Source: Stramonita haemastoma (taxonomy: Eukaryota; Mollusca; Gastropoda; Neogastropoda; Muricidae). From it: a DNA stretch of 64,000 nt. Positions 1 through 11,598 of this stretch are shown here, piece by piece. Position 1 is the first letter of the stretch; each line of letters begins with the position of its first letter. Below the pieces are notes generated by a model, which saw only the letters and a program-made list of their open reading frames with translations, ran no database searches and was not told the DNA's origin. The stretch spans positions 11,110,303 through 11,174,302 of the forward strand of contig CM060320.1 of assembly GCA_030674155.1 (NCBI GenBank). Reading direction: 5' to 3'. The position numbers and the translations under genes are program-made.

Positions 1-300
1 GTTTAGGCAGATGCCTTACCTCTAGACCACTGATCTATCCCCACCTTCTCAAATTCTGTGCCAGGAATTCCCATAGGTTTTTCTCTCTCTCTTTGTTTCT
101 GCTTTGTTCCTTCTCTTCCTATCACCTCCTTCTTGTCTGTTTTCTGCCATCCTGGTCCATTTTCCTGCCTTTTCCCCCCAGAAAGACTGAAAAGATAACA
201 ATTCTCTTCCACACTGATGTCGATGCACTGGGCCTGACTGGTGAGGGGCTTAACGGCAGCATAACGCATTTTCGCTCATGAATATGACAGACAATAGTTG
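1..300 (-). repeat. Dispersed repeat X, copy 1
   Basis: Read on the minus strand, this segment is clearly related to 23640-23960 on the plus strand. Both start with a CAACYATTGT-type motif, run through GGAAGAGAATTGTTA-like sequence into a purine-rich block (AGACAAGAAGGAGGTGA), and end near GGAATTCCTRGCACAG. The distal end (1-52) carries a tRNA-like block with A-box character (ATCAGTGGTCTAGAGG), so this may be a SINE or other retroposon body. The family is not recognised. The reading frames through it are probably incidental. Confidence 0.6.
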
Positions 301-943
301 CTGTTTGAGTGTTCGAAGAAGAAAAAGGCCACTGGTCCATGTAAGTAGAATGATAGGCCATCAAAATCCGTCTTGATGCAAAAGACAAGCGACTGACGTG
401 CTCTATTTGGTGAAGGAGAACTATGACTATTTCAAAGACTGCATCCATTACGATGTGCTGCAATGAAAGTAGACGTTTAAAGTTCGAGAACTAAGAACTA
501 AAGAAGAAAATATTCATGTGGCTTGTCACTTCAGTTGTAGTGTAAGATGCGTGCGTGCGTGCGACTGTGTGTGTGTGTTTGTGTGTTTGTGTGTGCGTGG
601 TGTGTGTGTGTGTGTGTGTGCTTCCTTCTCTGGTTTGGTGGGGCCTATTTATTTTTATTGCTGATATAACTGGGAAGGGGGTGGGGGTGGGGGGACAAGT
701 TGTGTTACCTTGCTTGACGATAGATACTGAATAAGACAAGGACATTGCTAGTTGTTTTTCATTGGTCGGCAGTTGGAAGGGGGAGGACGATGGGAGGGGG
801 GGGGGTCGAGGTTGGGACAGAAAGGGGGAGGGGGGGGGGGTGAGAAGGAGAGGTAAATCAAAGGACTATGACGGAATTGTACAGTCTGTTGGGCTACACG
901 TGTTCCATCTAACGTCACCTCCCCCCCCACCCCACCCACCTCC

Positions 944-989
<46 letters not shown>

Positions 990-1089
990 TCTAATGTATT
1001 AATGTACCCAGTGAGGATTATGCATTTGTTGAATGTATACCTATCTTCTTTTTACAATCACAGGTTGAAGTTCTATTCTTGGTTATGGT
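301..1089. other. Non-genic stretch with GT, poly-G and CT tracts
   Basis: There is no credible gene here. The stretch holds an interrupted (GT)n run at about 565-620, G-rich blocks at about 790-840, and a C-rich then (CT)n block at about 918-985. The reading frames in it are low-complexity artefacts. Confidence 0.6.
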
Positions 1090-1275
1090 GATTTTGTTTT
1101 TCTTTGTTTATTTTTGCTTTCTTCTTTTATCTTTGCTTTTGGTTGTTGTTGTTTTCTGTTTGGTGGGGTCTTTTTTTCTATTCCCTAGTCAGGGCAAGGG
1201 CCGAATGAAAAAAAAGTATGTAAATACTTACTCTGTAACCCTTGAAAAATAAAGATTATTCATTCATTCATTCTG
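1090..1275 (+). repeat. Probable 3' end of a non-LTR retrotransposon
   Basis: A T-rich segment leads to AGGGCAAGGGCCGAATG, then CTGTAACCCTTG, then AAAAATAAAGATT, and ends in a short (ATTC)n run. A polyadenylation-like hexamer followed by a short tandem tail is typical of LINE 3' ends of the Jockey/CR1/L2 type. No coding part remains, so the class is uncertain. Confidence 0.4.
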
Positions 1276-1802
1276 CACTCCCTCCTCCTCACCATCCTCC
1301 CCCTCTTCTTCGTCTTTCTCTAAAGCCCTTTCCAGTCTTCAGTAAAGTGCTTTCGTCCATTCGTGCGTGCATACCAGCACACGCACGCATGCTCGCGCGC
1401 GTGCGTATGTGTGTGTGTGTGTGTGTCTATAATTATGTTTGTCTTCCTGTCTGATGATGTTACGGTACCGAGAATGTAAATGAGCACATTTACGTGCTTG
1501 CGTTCAAAAGCGATTTTTTAAAAAAGTGACACTACCGCTTTTTCTATAATAGCACTTTTTGTTTGTTTGTTTGTTTTTCCTTTTATCACCAAACGACATG
1601 GTAGGTGGGTACTTATGACACAAAATCAATACACCAAACATTGTCTCTTCTGCCTTTGGTCAGGAACCCAAAGTGGTGTAAGGGACAGAACTGCGAAGTG
1701 TTTATTATGGTTGAGGTCGTGTTTGCGTCCCTTTAATCTGTTCTGTGAACTTCATCAAGCAATGACGGAAACGTTTGCATTCAGTTTATACTTATCCAGA
1801 TG

Positions 1803-1804
1803 TG

Positions 1805-1853
<49 letters not shown>
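1803..1853. repeat. (GT)n microsatellite
   Basis: A near-perfect GT dinucleotide run. Frames of repeated Val-Cys across it are artefacts. From here to 2330 I see only T/G-rich low-complexity sequence, including a G-tract near 2176-2190. Confidence 0.9.
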
Positions 1854-1854
<1 letters not shown>

Positions 1855-2333
1855 CAGCTGGATTAGCACAGATCTAGATACTTAATATCTATTTACTTAT
1901 TAATTTGATCATTTATCTGTTTCTTTATCAGTTTCTTTATTAACTCATGTGGGGATTTTAATTTGAACATCCTTGCTTTCCGAGAAACAAGGGAGTTTCT
2001 ATTAGGTATGCACATCAGTGACTAAAACTAAAGAAATGGAAGGATTGACCATGCACTTAGTGGCAATAGACCCACACTGAGTTTTGTTGTTGTAGTCTTT
2101 GCTGTGTGGTTGGGTTTTGGGGGGCTGGGTTTTTTGTTTTGTTTGTTGTTTTTTTGGGTGGTGGTGGTGGTGGGTGGGGGGGGGGGGGGGGTCTTTGGTT
2201 GGTTTGCTTATTCGTTGGTTTGTCAACAGGAGACTACACTGTAATGCAGCCCACCCATCATTCTGTTTCAAAACAAACACTGTAATTCAGATGTGGATAA
2301 GCTTACCTTTGAATAATCTATATCATTAACCAC

Positions 2334-2334
2334 A

Positions 2335-2371
<37 letters not shown>

Positions 2372-2395
2372 ATATATTATTATATATATATATAT
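2334..2395. repeat. (AT)n microsatellite
   Basis: An AT dinucleotide run with small interruptions, followed by a short GAGA-rich block at about 2428-2455. Nothing genic is seen up to 2890. Confidence 0.85.
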
Positions 2396-2894
2396 CATCA
2401 TGAGAGAAACCATTCACACTCATGCATGAGAGAGGGAGAGAGAGAGCTCTAGAGAGGGTTAAGAATTAACCGGAAGCGGAAACAACCGATTCAGACCATT
2501 ATTCGACGCTTGTCCAAAGATTAAAAAATATATATTATTTATGTGCCATGAAGTCCTCGTTTACAGGTACAGTGGTTGCATTCATTAATATTTCTTGCAA
2601 TGTATGGCTGCCCATTGTTTGCAATAAGTGTGCAATCGATGAAAAAAGGGGAGCAGAGTTAGTTTCATAGCCTAGTCCAAACGCAGCGATGGTCAGTTCG
2701 ATCGATCTCACGATCAAGAACGTGACATCGAATTCTTCCATCTGGCGTCGCGACAACTTCGTTCAGGCAAATGTCTAGATTTTGCGACCTAGTGGAGATG
2801 CGTTGTTGGGATTTAAATTCTGTTCGTCCGTTCACTTTAATCGAAGGTATTCAGATTTATTGCAGGAAGCGATGAAGTGAAAGTGATAATTAGC

Positions 2895-3212
2895 CTAAAG
2901 GTAAAGGTGTCCCATAACTATGCCGTATGTGGTCGTAGGGGAGCAAGGTATCAGGGACCTCAGCTTCTCTGAGGACCAGCATATTGAGGGCGGCGTCCAT
3001 CTCCTCTCTGTCGCAGCTTTACCTTTCCTGACCCTAAAGAGGGCATGTACCCATTTACATCTGGGTGAACTGGGGAACTGTACTCTGAAGCCAAGACTCA
3101 AAACTGTCACCCATGAATCCATTTGATTTAGTTAGTAACCATGCTCCATGCAGCTTAACCTTGGCTGGGGGAAAGCAAATGCTCTGACCACTGAGCTATC
3201 CCATCCCCGATA
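2895..3212 (-). mobile_element. SINE family B (tRNA/5S chimera), full-length copy
   Basis: On the minus strand the element begins with a tRNA-like 5' part (GGGATGGGATAGCTCAGTGG, a good Pol III A box). It then passes into a 5S-rRNA-like section (AAGGTTAAGCTGC, GGTTACTAA, ATGGGTGAC). A body follows that is shared with 20716-21025 and 14497-14745, including AGGGTCAGGAAAGGTAAAGC and CTCAATATGCTGG. The end reads GGTGTCCCATAAC on the plus strand. This copy carries a small insertion inside the 5S-like box. Confidence 0.75.
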
Positions 3213-3384
3213 TATAATTATAGATAGGCAAAATCAAATGTAGCCAAAAGTATTAATAGTCATTGACGTTGATTGCGTGATTCTAAAGTAAATAAGATAA
3301 TAGTGGCTTTAAAACGCAGCTAATTGAATAAAGACTGTGGTTGATTGTAATTAATTTGGGAGATAAAGTAACTGAATAGTATAC

Positions 3385-3437
3385 CCCCCCCCACCCCTGG
3401 CCCCCCCCCCCCCCCACCCCCCCGGCCCACCCCCCTC
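3385..3437. repeat. Poly-C rich tract
   Basis: C runs broken by short A/G interruptions; the minus strand would be strongly G-rich and could form a G-quadruplex. The flanks (3213-3384 and 3438-3790) show no gene. Confidence 0.8.
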
Positions 3438-3794
3438 CTACATAAATAGTATAGTATATAGCATGCATCCCCACATTCTGGACGTGTTTGTGCCATGAAT
3501 TCCATCCTCTCAAACCCTCTCTGTGTTTCTGCCTTGCTTCTTCTGGTTGCCTTTTATGCTGGTGGCAGCTTTATTTTCACAGGTATATGGAAAGTCTTGA
3601 CTTCATTTTGCATGGCAGTAACATTAATTCAGAAAGCAGATAGATCTATTCATGCAATGTACCCAGGGCATGACCCATGTTGAACCTGGCGCCTTGTTGC
3701 GAAGCTTAAGTTTGAACCATCTCCAGATCATGACTGGGAATTTATCGATAATGGGTATTGTGATAGGGATCATGCTTCATGGACTTTAATGGAC

Positions 3795-3995
3795 GTGATA
3801 GCCACTCGAGTTGCTAAGAGTAAGATCATTTGACTTCAATCCCATGGGTCATAAAGTCAAGAGTTTGAATCTCGACTGCGTGTAGGGAATTAAGGGTGGG
3901 ATGTTTTGCAATCTCCCAGTTCAACTTAAAGTGCAAGACCTGCCAGTGCCTTAATTTCCTTTGTACCGAAAATCAAATATTCACATTAAAGTTCC
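3795..3995 (+). mobile_element. SINE family F copy
   Basis: The tRNA-like head reads GATAGCCACTCGAGTTGCTA, with a B-box-like GAGTTTGAATCTCGAC. The body motifs CAACTTAAAGTGCAAGACC and CCAGTGCCTTAATTTCC recur at 13560-13775 and, on the opposite strand, at 8030-8175, 36850-36990 and 61440-61655. Confidence 0.65.
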
Positions 3996-4144
3996 CATCA
4001 CTGATGTTAGCGTTTGGCTATGGAAACATGAACATACCCAGCATACACCCTGAAGTCTACAAAATTTTCACAATATTGAATGTGGTAGAAAATGGAAAGG
4101 AGAAGAAGAAAATAGTTGTTACCTTAAGTGGTGTCACTCTCACC

Positions 4145-4145
<1 letters not shown>

Positions 4146-4181
<36 letters not shown>

Positions 4182-4198
4182 CACACACACACACACAC
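4146..4198. repeat. (CA)n microsatellite
   Basis: CA dinucleotide run with one slip. From 4199 to 5383 I see only AT-rich, T-tract-rich sequence with no supported feature; it may be intron or upstream sequence of the zinc-finger gene that follows. Confidence 0.9.
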
Positions 4199-5383
4199 AT
4201 TACCATATTCAAAAACCCAAGCTGCAATATAGCAGAGTTTATGTAATGTCAGTTAACATCACATCATTAGCCAGAGGTGACAAGATTTTTTTTTTTTAAA
4301 CATTGTTGTCAATTGTCATAATCCTGTTGTAAAGCTAGATTAAGTCCTGAGTGCTGTTCAAAATTGTAAACTGTTTACTGATTGAAGCTGTGTCATAGCT
4401 AGAGCTATGGCAATTGTGACGTCACATATCTTTATAATTATCTAGACATAGTATTGTTGATTCAAAGGAATACTAATTCAGTTAGATCAACCTTTTTCCT
4501 TGGCATGGAGTTGCTTCCCTTTAACAGTTTGAACTGACATATTTTGAAAATAACATTTCTGACAGTGCAGGTATTTTTTATGTGTTTTTAAAAGGATGCC
4601 AGCTCTAAAGAGTTTATTGATTTTTTTTCAGCAATATCAATATGATATGAAAACTTTTGACTTGAAAATTGATTCTTGAGGCTGAAGAAACTTAATTTAT
4701 GTGTAAAATCAGACTTCTTCTTTTTTGTGGTGCAGCTGTTAGAAACTTATAGTTATACCATGTTAAGATAAGCTTGTGAGTGTCAAAACTTTTTTTCTTT
4801 ATATGAACAGTCATTGACTTCATTTATGACAAAGTACACAAAGATATGTACCTATATTGAAAAAAATCTTTGTAAAATTCAAAAGTACACAAAATAAAGT
4901 TAAAAATTGAAACATGTTATGTCTGGTTTTATCAGTTTTATTCTGTTTGCTGAATTTTTAAACAAAGGCCAAAATACTTAATCACAGAATATCTATCATA
5001 TAGATTTTAAGCGACTCAAAAAAAAAAAGAAAAAAAAAGAAAGAAAAACTAAAACCATTCTACAATGTATTGTTAACTGCATACAGTTTTGGTTTTGCTT
5101 CTGAAATTTCTCTAGCAGGGTTAGCTAAAGTTACGGTATGTGAGAATAAAGTTAAATATTTGGTTAGAATTTTTTTCTGATAAGTAAAAAGATAGTCTCA
5201 TGCACAGTCTTTTCTTTCTGTATGTATAAAGTTAAGATTTTTTATGGAAAGAGTTCTGTATAGTATGGTTAGGCATAATTTTATTATGGTTGCCATTTCA
5301 ACATTTTGTTTGAATGGGAAGTAAAATAACTATAAAACAAAGATTTTAAAAATCTGACCAAATTATTTTCTTTTTGTTTTCAG

Positions 5384-5853
5384 GGACCACATCAGCAGAC
5401 AATGGATATGACCACCATACACAACATAAACTGCTTGCAGTGTCAGCACTGGGTGCATGGAGTTATGCAGAAAGATTCAGAGTCATAGTGCTTCCATGGT
5501 GACAGCAGACGCTTTGCCTGTAAATCTGATAATGAGAGCATAGGGGTTTTTAGAAAGAAGTTGGGTTATTAAACAAATTCTAAATCCAAGGAACTATGCC
5601 AGAATGATACTATGGCATGGCAATCATAGTGCCTCCTAGTGATTACAAATGGCTGGAGGTTCTTTTTTACATGCTACAGTGTACCCAGCTGAAGTCAGTT
5701 GCAAAAAAAAAAAATTCATTGTGAGCAGATGGAAGCCTGACTGTTGAGCATGGAACACATGTAACAAGGCTTTCAACAAGTGTTTGTTCTGCACAGTCTG
5801 CATTTCCTGAGCACACGCTTCAGCCACATTCATCAGCTGAAGATCAGGCAGTG
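5384..5853 (+). other. Probable 5'UTR part of the first zinc-finger exon
   Basis: A strong acceptor (long T tract then CAG) ends at 5383. The reading frame used by the downstream coding region has a stop at 5722-5724 and no ATG before 5854. This stretch therefore fits untranslated sequence of an internal exon, with at least one upstream 5' exon not identified. A different acceptor closer to 5854 cannot be excluded. Confidence 0.45.
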
Positions 5854-6790
5854 ATGATGAGGGAGAGAGAATCACTCACTGAAGATTCCAGCCACAGAAA
5901 GAAGAAGGGAGGGGAGGGAGGAAGTGCTCAGATGAAATCAACCAACTCTTTCCCTCACGCTCCCCAGCCCCACCCTTCTTCCTCAGCGCAACATGCTGTA
6001 AACAAACAGCAGGCAAACTCTGGTGACCGCAGTGGCAAAGATGCAAGTGGTAAGAAAGTGGGTAGAAACTCCAACCGACATAACCGCGGAAATTCAGCTT
6101 TGGAGGTGAAGCTGGAGCCTGAAGCTGAGAGCAACCGGCAAGCTGCATGGCAGGCAGAAGCTTACAGTTCTCCCTTCTGGACAGCGCTGTCCAGTGAAGC
6201 CTTGCTACCTCTGAAAGGGGACAAGCATGACCTGGACTTTCAAAAAATAGGCACGGTGGGGGGACAGGGCAGAAATCCTTTGGGGCATGGTGCTGATCCA
6301 CTGGAATATTTCAGGAATCCTTCTTGGCATGAAAAGAACTTCTCAGAACAGGAGGGGGAGTCTGTGGGGCATAGGGGGAATCCTGCCCAGTTTGCTGGGT
6401 ACTCTTCAGAGCATGGCAGTGCACAGCCCTTGGACAGTCATCAAGTGTTGAGACACGACAAAGGGAAGTCGCCTGTGTGTGAAGGGAATGGCGGCAAGGA
6501 GACTTACCCCCAGCCCGTGCCATCGGAGAGGGGACCAGGCCAGATGCTGTGGCCTTCAGAGAAAGCTGCGGGTGCCATCAGTAATGAGGAGGAGGAGGAG
6601 GAGCTGTTCCACCCCCCTGTCCATTTTGATGCTCACCAGCAGAGCCTGGGGTCCACTGGGGACCAGCAGCCCCACTCTCCACAGTGGGAGGAAGGGGAGA
6701 TCGTGGACACTGACTTGCCCCTGTGAGGAGGAGGAGGAGGACGATGACGACTTTTCAGCTTTCCCTATGTCCACCTTCCGAGCCAGACTG
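5854..6790 (+). CDS. C2H2 zinc-finger protein 1, N-terminal exon (frame break near 6718)
   Basis: The first ATG of the open frame is at 5854 and the frame runs 290 residues to a TGA at 6724. The product is hydrophilic and low-complexity, rich in Ser, His, Gln and Glu. It has an acidic stretch (codons around 6586-6603) and a C-terminal EEGEIVDTD motif. No named domain is seen. Immediately past the stop, the next frame continues the acidic theme (EEEEEDDDDFSAFP) and reaches a consensus donor (CTG|GTAAGG) at 6790/6791 in phase 0. The zinc-finger exon at 8481 opens in phase 0. So the natural protein probably joins this exon to the fingers, and the break at the CCCC run 6718-6721 is a one-base indel. 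Alternatives are a real 290-aa product ending at 6724, or +1 recoding at CTG-TGA. The link to the finger exon is inferred from phase and strand. Confidence 0.6.
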
Positions 6791-8315
6791 GTAAGGATGA
6801 TGAATGAGAGTGGCAAGTTACTGAGAAGACAGTCTGTTAGCTTTGGTATCTGTTGATTTATCACTGAATGTGTTCATGAGTTGCATCACTGTAAGTGTAA
6901 CCACTTTTGGTTAGGAAAAGAGTGCAGTGCAGTAATGTTGTAGTATTATGAGCTTTCTATCTGAAGATAACATTTTATTATTGATAAAATTGTGAAGGAA
7001 AACGAGTGCAGGTAACCAGTTACAGCTTCGCCATCATTTGGAAAATGATTTATCAAAGATTTAGTTTTATGAAAAAGAAAAAAAAAATTCATAAGAAAAA
7101 CTTTGTGAAAGATATCTTTTAATTATATAGCATTTTAGGCAGTTTTGATTAAATACCATACGGTAGACTGGACCCAAGTTTTGATTCCAGTACAACAGTG
7201 GTTGTAGCGTGCCCTCAGCGGCCTCTCAAAGCTACCATCAAAATGATGGTGATAAAAAAAGAAAAAAGATATGCTCAAACTATATGTTGCACAAAAATAT
7301 GTATCATATGTGCAGAAGAAAATAAACACCTATTGGGCCTTATGTTTGGGGATAAGTGGGCCATTCCATGGTAGTGGGAATGGATGAGAAATTTTTTTTA
7401 AATGCATGTACACTGATGTCATTATTAGACATCATTCCCAAAGTCAGAAAATAATTAGGCTAAACGGTCACGTTTGCAAAATCTCACCATGGGTGAACCT
7501 CAGAGCTCTAACCAAGGAACGGGAGGAGGGGGGGGGGGGGGATTTATTATATAGATGGGGAGATCAGATGGGGATGGGGGTTTTTTTTTAGTTTTCGTAT
7601 TGTTTCAAAGATTCTTATGAGATTTCAGTTCACACTTTTGAGTCTTCAAGTGCCAAGGGTGTTAAGCTGGGGAATGCCAAGAAACAACTGCCAATTTATT
7701 TACCATACAAAAACCAGATGTCATAACTGTTCATATCTGTGGCTGAACTACTTCTAATGCTAGTAATAGCCTTGTTTGCTTTTGCTGTGTTTCTGTATTG
7801 GGTGGGATGAATAGTACCTGGTATTATCTTGTGATTGTAAGTTATGAAACTCTGCAGAGATCTACCTGTTGGTCTCTCTCAGCCAAAAGACTATAACTTC
7901 AGAGTAGCTCTTTTTTTTGTACAGGGTGCTTCTGAGTATGTTTAGTTTCTGTAATCCCCTTAGCTCTGACATTGTTTATGCAATCTTTAATGTTATATTT
8001 GATCTTCTGCATGTGTATATTTATATATGCATGAAAGGAATTAAGGCACTGGCAGGTCTGCAGTTATTCTGGGAGATGGTAAAAATCCCCACCCTGAATT
8101 TACCAAGTATTGCTGTGTGAGATTAGAACCCATGACTTCATGGATCCACAGGATTGAAGTCAGTAGTCTTGCATTCTATGTTTGCTTGACTTCAGTTTAT
8201 TGTCTCATCTGAAGGACTTTCAAGGCAGTGAAGTCAGTACTGATGGTAACTCCAGGAGATCCTACACCATCAGATCAGGAGCTCAGTGCTCCAAACAGTA
8301 GGCTGTCCTGCCCTT

Positions 8316-8358
<43 letters not shown>

Positions 8359-8480
8359 TGTGTTGTGTGTGTGTGTCACTGTGTGTGCTGTGTGAAAGAT
8401 TGTACACATATGTATTGACTCTCCTAAGGAAACATATAAAACAAAAAATTGAATGTAGACATTTTATATGTTTCATGCAG
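6791..8480 (+). other. Inferred intron of zinc-finger gene 1
   Basis: Bounded by GTAAGG at 6791 and TTTCATGCAG at 8480. It contains a copy of the shared tail H (about 7466-7525, with CAAAATCTCACCATGGGTGA), a G-tract (about 7526-7542), a minus-strand SINE F remnant (about 8030-8175), a minus-strand SINE A fragment (about 8188-8300) and a (GT)n run (about 8319-8385). Confidence 0.6.
8030..8175 (-). mobile_element. SINE family F remnant
   Basis: On the plus strand AATTAAGGCACTGGCAGGTC, AAATCCCCACCCTGAAT and AACCCATGACTTCATGG match the antisense of the family F body and head at 3795 and 61440. Truncated and diverged. Confidence 0.55.
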
Positions 8481-9206
8481 GATGAAACGAAATGTCACAA
8501 GCGCAAGAGCATCCCCCCAGAGAATGCTCCAGACCCTGTCACGCCAGAGCAGGTGAATGAGTGCCCTCACTGCGACGCTGCTTTTGTGGACGCCAACAAC
8601 CTCCGACGCCATATCTCCTACATCCACCCAGACAAAATCGCAGACAGTGAGCGAGGTCGCAAACGAAAGCGGCGCTGTGAAGAATGCGGCAAAATGTTTG
8701 ACCGACCTTCGCGCCTGGAGCGCCACAAAGTGGTCCATTCCGATGAGAAACCTTTTGTGTGCGAGATCTGTAACAAAGCTTTCAGTAGGGCCAGTAACTT
8801 GAAGATCCACCAAAATCTTCATACAGGCAGAAAACCCTTTGTGTGTGAGGTGTGCAACAAGGCTTTCAGTGATAGCGGCAAGCTGAAGAAACATACAGTG
8901 GTCCACACAGGTGATAAACCCTTCGTCTGTGATATCTGCCACAAGGGCTTTGCAGAGACGGGCAATCTGAAGCGGCATAAGAAGTATCACATAGGCCACA
9001 AAGCCTTTGCCTGTGATGTGTGTGGGAAGGCTTTTATCGAGTCAGGGATGCTCAGGAGACATAAAGTGCAGACGAACCACAATCCCATTATCTGTTTTGT
9101 GTGCAACCGCACCTTCCTTCTTCCTGAACATCTTGAGGAGCACAACAAGGTCCACACGCAACCAGGACATCTTCTGGGCAATAATGCGCCTGGCACCAAG
9201 CCATAA
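8481..9206 (+). CDS. C2H2 zinc-finger protein 1, seven-finger C-terminal exon
   Basis: A phase-0 exon opening at a CAG acceptor and ending at TAA 9204-9206, giving 241 residues. After a basic lead (KCHKRK) there are seven consecutive C2H2 fingers. They start at ECPHCDAAF (a degenerate leader finger ending YIH), CEECGKMF, CEICNKAF, CEVCNKAF, CDICHKGF, CDVCGKAF (with a longer His spacing, HKVQTNH) and CFVCNRTF. Most linkers are close to the TGEKP type (HTGRKPFVC, HTGDKPFVC). Such arrays bind DNA in the nucleus, so a transcription-factor role is the family expectation. The target is unknown. The gene at 17469-18191 has the same finger order and nearly the same finger sequences, so the two are tandem duplicates. 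A possible AATAAA lies at 10422, 1.2 kb downstream. Confidence 0.88.
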   Translation, partial: DETKCHKRKSIPPENAPDPVTPEQVNECPHCDAAFVDANNLRRHISYIHPDKIADSERGRKRKRRCEECGKMFDRPSRLERHKVVHSDEKPFVCEICNKAFSRASNLKIHQNLHTGRKPFVCEVCNKAFSDSGKLKKHTVVHTGDKPFVCDICHKGFAETGNLKRHKKYHIGHKAFACDVCGKAFIESGMLRRHKVQTNHNPIICFVCNRTFLLPEHLEEHNKVHTQPGHLLGNNAPGTKP

Positions 9207-9684
9207 GCAAGGATTTTTCAGAACCAACACATGCATATCATACAGAGCAACCTTTCAGCTTTCTGGGAGGTTTGGGTTGTTTTGTGTTTTTTTATGGTTA
9301 AAAAGTATGTTTTATATTGAAGTGATTTCCAGAGACTGTGTTTTTGTTGTTGTTGGTTTCATTTATTTTAAATGATAATCTGAAACTAAAGTGTGAGTGC
9401 ATGTATTTTTATATACATGACAAAGGGATCAAGGTTTTGGTGTCCAAAGTTTGTGAATATCTTATTTCTGGCAGTTGATGAACGCTTTCAGTTTTGCTCT
9501 GTCCTTATGGGTTTTTTTCTGATGTTCACTTTTGTCATTGTTTAAAGGGTGGGGGGCTTTTTTGTTTTCTTTTGGGGGGAGGGGGGGTTGTTTCAGACAA
9601 AAGCTTTCAGTTTTGCTGGTTATGGGAATGTTCTGAATTTGACTATTCAGACAGAAGCATGTAAGGAGTTGAGACAAAATAATC

Positions 9685-9686
<2 letters not shown>

Positions 9687-9747
<61 letters not shown>
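9687..9747. repeat. (GT)n microsatellite
   Basis: Near-perfect GT run of about 60 bases, 0.48 kb past the zinc-finger stop codon. Confidence 0.9.
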
Positions 9748-9750
<3 letters not shown>

Positions 9751-10421
9751 CTTAGATGGAAAAATCAAGTTGAAATCAAGTAGAAATTCTTACGACTTAC
9801 AGGGACATTCTGATGATTACAAGTGCACGTTATAGGCAATGATTCAAGGCATGACACAAAATCGGTATGCAACTTTTCCACCATTAGACAGTTTTCTGCT
9901 GGTTGCTTGTGGGATTTTTTTTTTTAGAGGGGAAGGATACATTTTTTTGTCTTTATTTTTCTGGATAGTTGAGGGCTGGGCATTTTGTGTTTTGCAGCAA
10001 GCATTAGAATTATATAGGTGCATGGCTGCTCTATGTTTTGCCATTCCAGCCAGTGAGGGTTTGTTTTGTTTTGTTTTGTTTGCTTCATTTCAGTCATAGC
10101 TGTGGTATAGCAAAATGATGCATGATTCGGGGAGAGGGGGGAGAGTGAGCTGGACAGCTGTTGTCTGATTAACTTGGAAAATGTTTTTGTTTTATAAGCT
10201 CAACTGTCAGGATGTATTGTGCTTTGTGTAAAGGTTATGCTGTCTCAAGCATTTTTGGATGCCTCTTTTCTGTTTGTTAACTAGTACCTGTAGCTGCATG
10301 GACCAAGTGGATTTTTAGCTGAAAAATGTGGGCAGCTTTGGTTATTGCCATGAACAGATGACACAGATTTTCTCTGTCAGTTTTACTTGTTTTGAGTAGC
10401 AGTGATGTGCTAATCTCTGAA

Positions 10422-10427
10422 AATAAA
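10422..10427 (+). terminator. Candidate polyadenylation signal
   Basis: AATAAA in an AT-rich context downstream of the zinc-finger stop at 9206. It is the first canonical hexamer I noticed on this strand after the stop. Use is unproven. Confidence 0.3.
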
Positions 10428-11466
10428 GAAAGTGGACCCTTATCCTCGTAAAGCATGTTTAGAACCTGAAACTATCTCAGAGTTTGTTGAATAACATGGA
10501 TTCTGTCATGTTTTGTGTTGCCAGACTGCTTTGCTCTGCCATAGTCACAAGATGATAGAAATAGACCAGGTGTTTGATTGTTCATATGATAATTTTCTGT
10601 ACCAAGTGGTAAAAGATACACAGAATCTTTTCGTATCGAAGAAAGTGGTGTAGTATTCATAGCTGTATTCTTTAAAATCAGCAGTTTCTTCATTTTTAAA
10701 ACCACCACAGTCCCTATTCTTTCATGTCAAAATATATGCATGCACAGCAATAGAATTGAATAGAATTCTTTTAAAGCAGACAAAACTACATTTAAGTTCA
10801 GCTATATACCTGAAACAAAATGGTAATTAGTGTATCAACTGGTTATTGTTAAGTGTCTCATCATTACTTCCATATTAAGAAAATGTCTGTAAAATTGCTT
10901 AGAAAGAGAAACCTCCCGACACTGGCATCTTATGCTATTCAGCGACTCGAGGAAGACAGTGTGGTCAACAGAGATAACCCTACAGACCAAGCTGTACGGC
11001 CCACAAGAGGAGCTGGAAAGGACATGCCCATTTTTCCCAGACACATCTGACAATGTAAAGCAAATGTGAGAAGAGGAAGAGAAGAACTGGCATCTTCAGC
11101 AAAAAAGCTTTTGGAAGACTTCTAGATCATATGGCCCTCTTACTTTAAAAGCTAATTATGTATCCAGGAGTGTTCAATAACCAGATACAGACATACCACT
11201 CATTACAGCTGGCCTAGCGCCTGTATTTGTTTGAAAAACTGTCAAGATGATCACTGAGTCTTGAGAATAAGGTAAGGGGTTCTGTTTTGGGTTGTTTCTT
11301 TTCTTGTTGTTGGATGGTTACAGTGGTGTTGTTCATCCTTTGATGAGAGTAGCTTAGTTCAAGTTTGCTTGGAAGGTCTGTTGTTATGGTTCTGGAGGTG
11401 GCTGTCTATCCAAGCCCCTGAGGGTTTGCCTACATACTTACTTTAGTGTTGGTGGTGTCAGCCAAC

Positions 11467-11598
11467 CTGATTGAAACAAATCAACTTGATTTTTTAAACA
11501 AGACTGATATCTGATTGAAACAAAGCAACTTGATTTTTTACACAAGACTGATATCTGATTGAAACAAAGCAACTTGATTTTTTAAACAAGACTGTTAT
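11467..11598. repeat. 44-bp unit repeated three times
   Basis: Three head-to-tail copies start at 11467, 11511 and 11555. Each opens CTGATTGAAACAAA, passes CAACTTGATTTTTTA and ends AGACTGATAT or AGACTGTTAT. Only about four substitutions separate the copies, so the amplification is recent. Confidence 0.9.

Larger units (their letters stand above)
9207..11466. other. 3' flank of zinc-finger gene 1
   Basis: AT-rich sequence that probably includes the 3'UTR. It holds a long (GT)n at about 9687-9747 and a candidate poly(A) signal AATAAA at 10422-10427. No gene is supported; the small frames at 9839 and 10853 lack any recognisable domain. Confidence 0.45.

Noticed and set aside
8424..8999. A 191-codon frame antisense to the zinc-finger exon
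   Set aside because: It is a shadow of the finger-coding strand with no domain. The same kind of shadow occurs over the second array (17682-17972).
10853..11050. 65-codon frame with a plausible amino-acid mix
   Set aside because: Too short, overlaps an equally long antisense frame, and shows no recognisable motif or splice signals.
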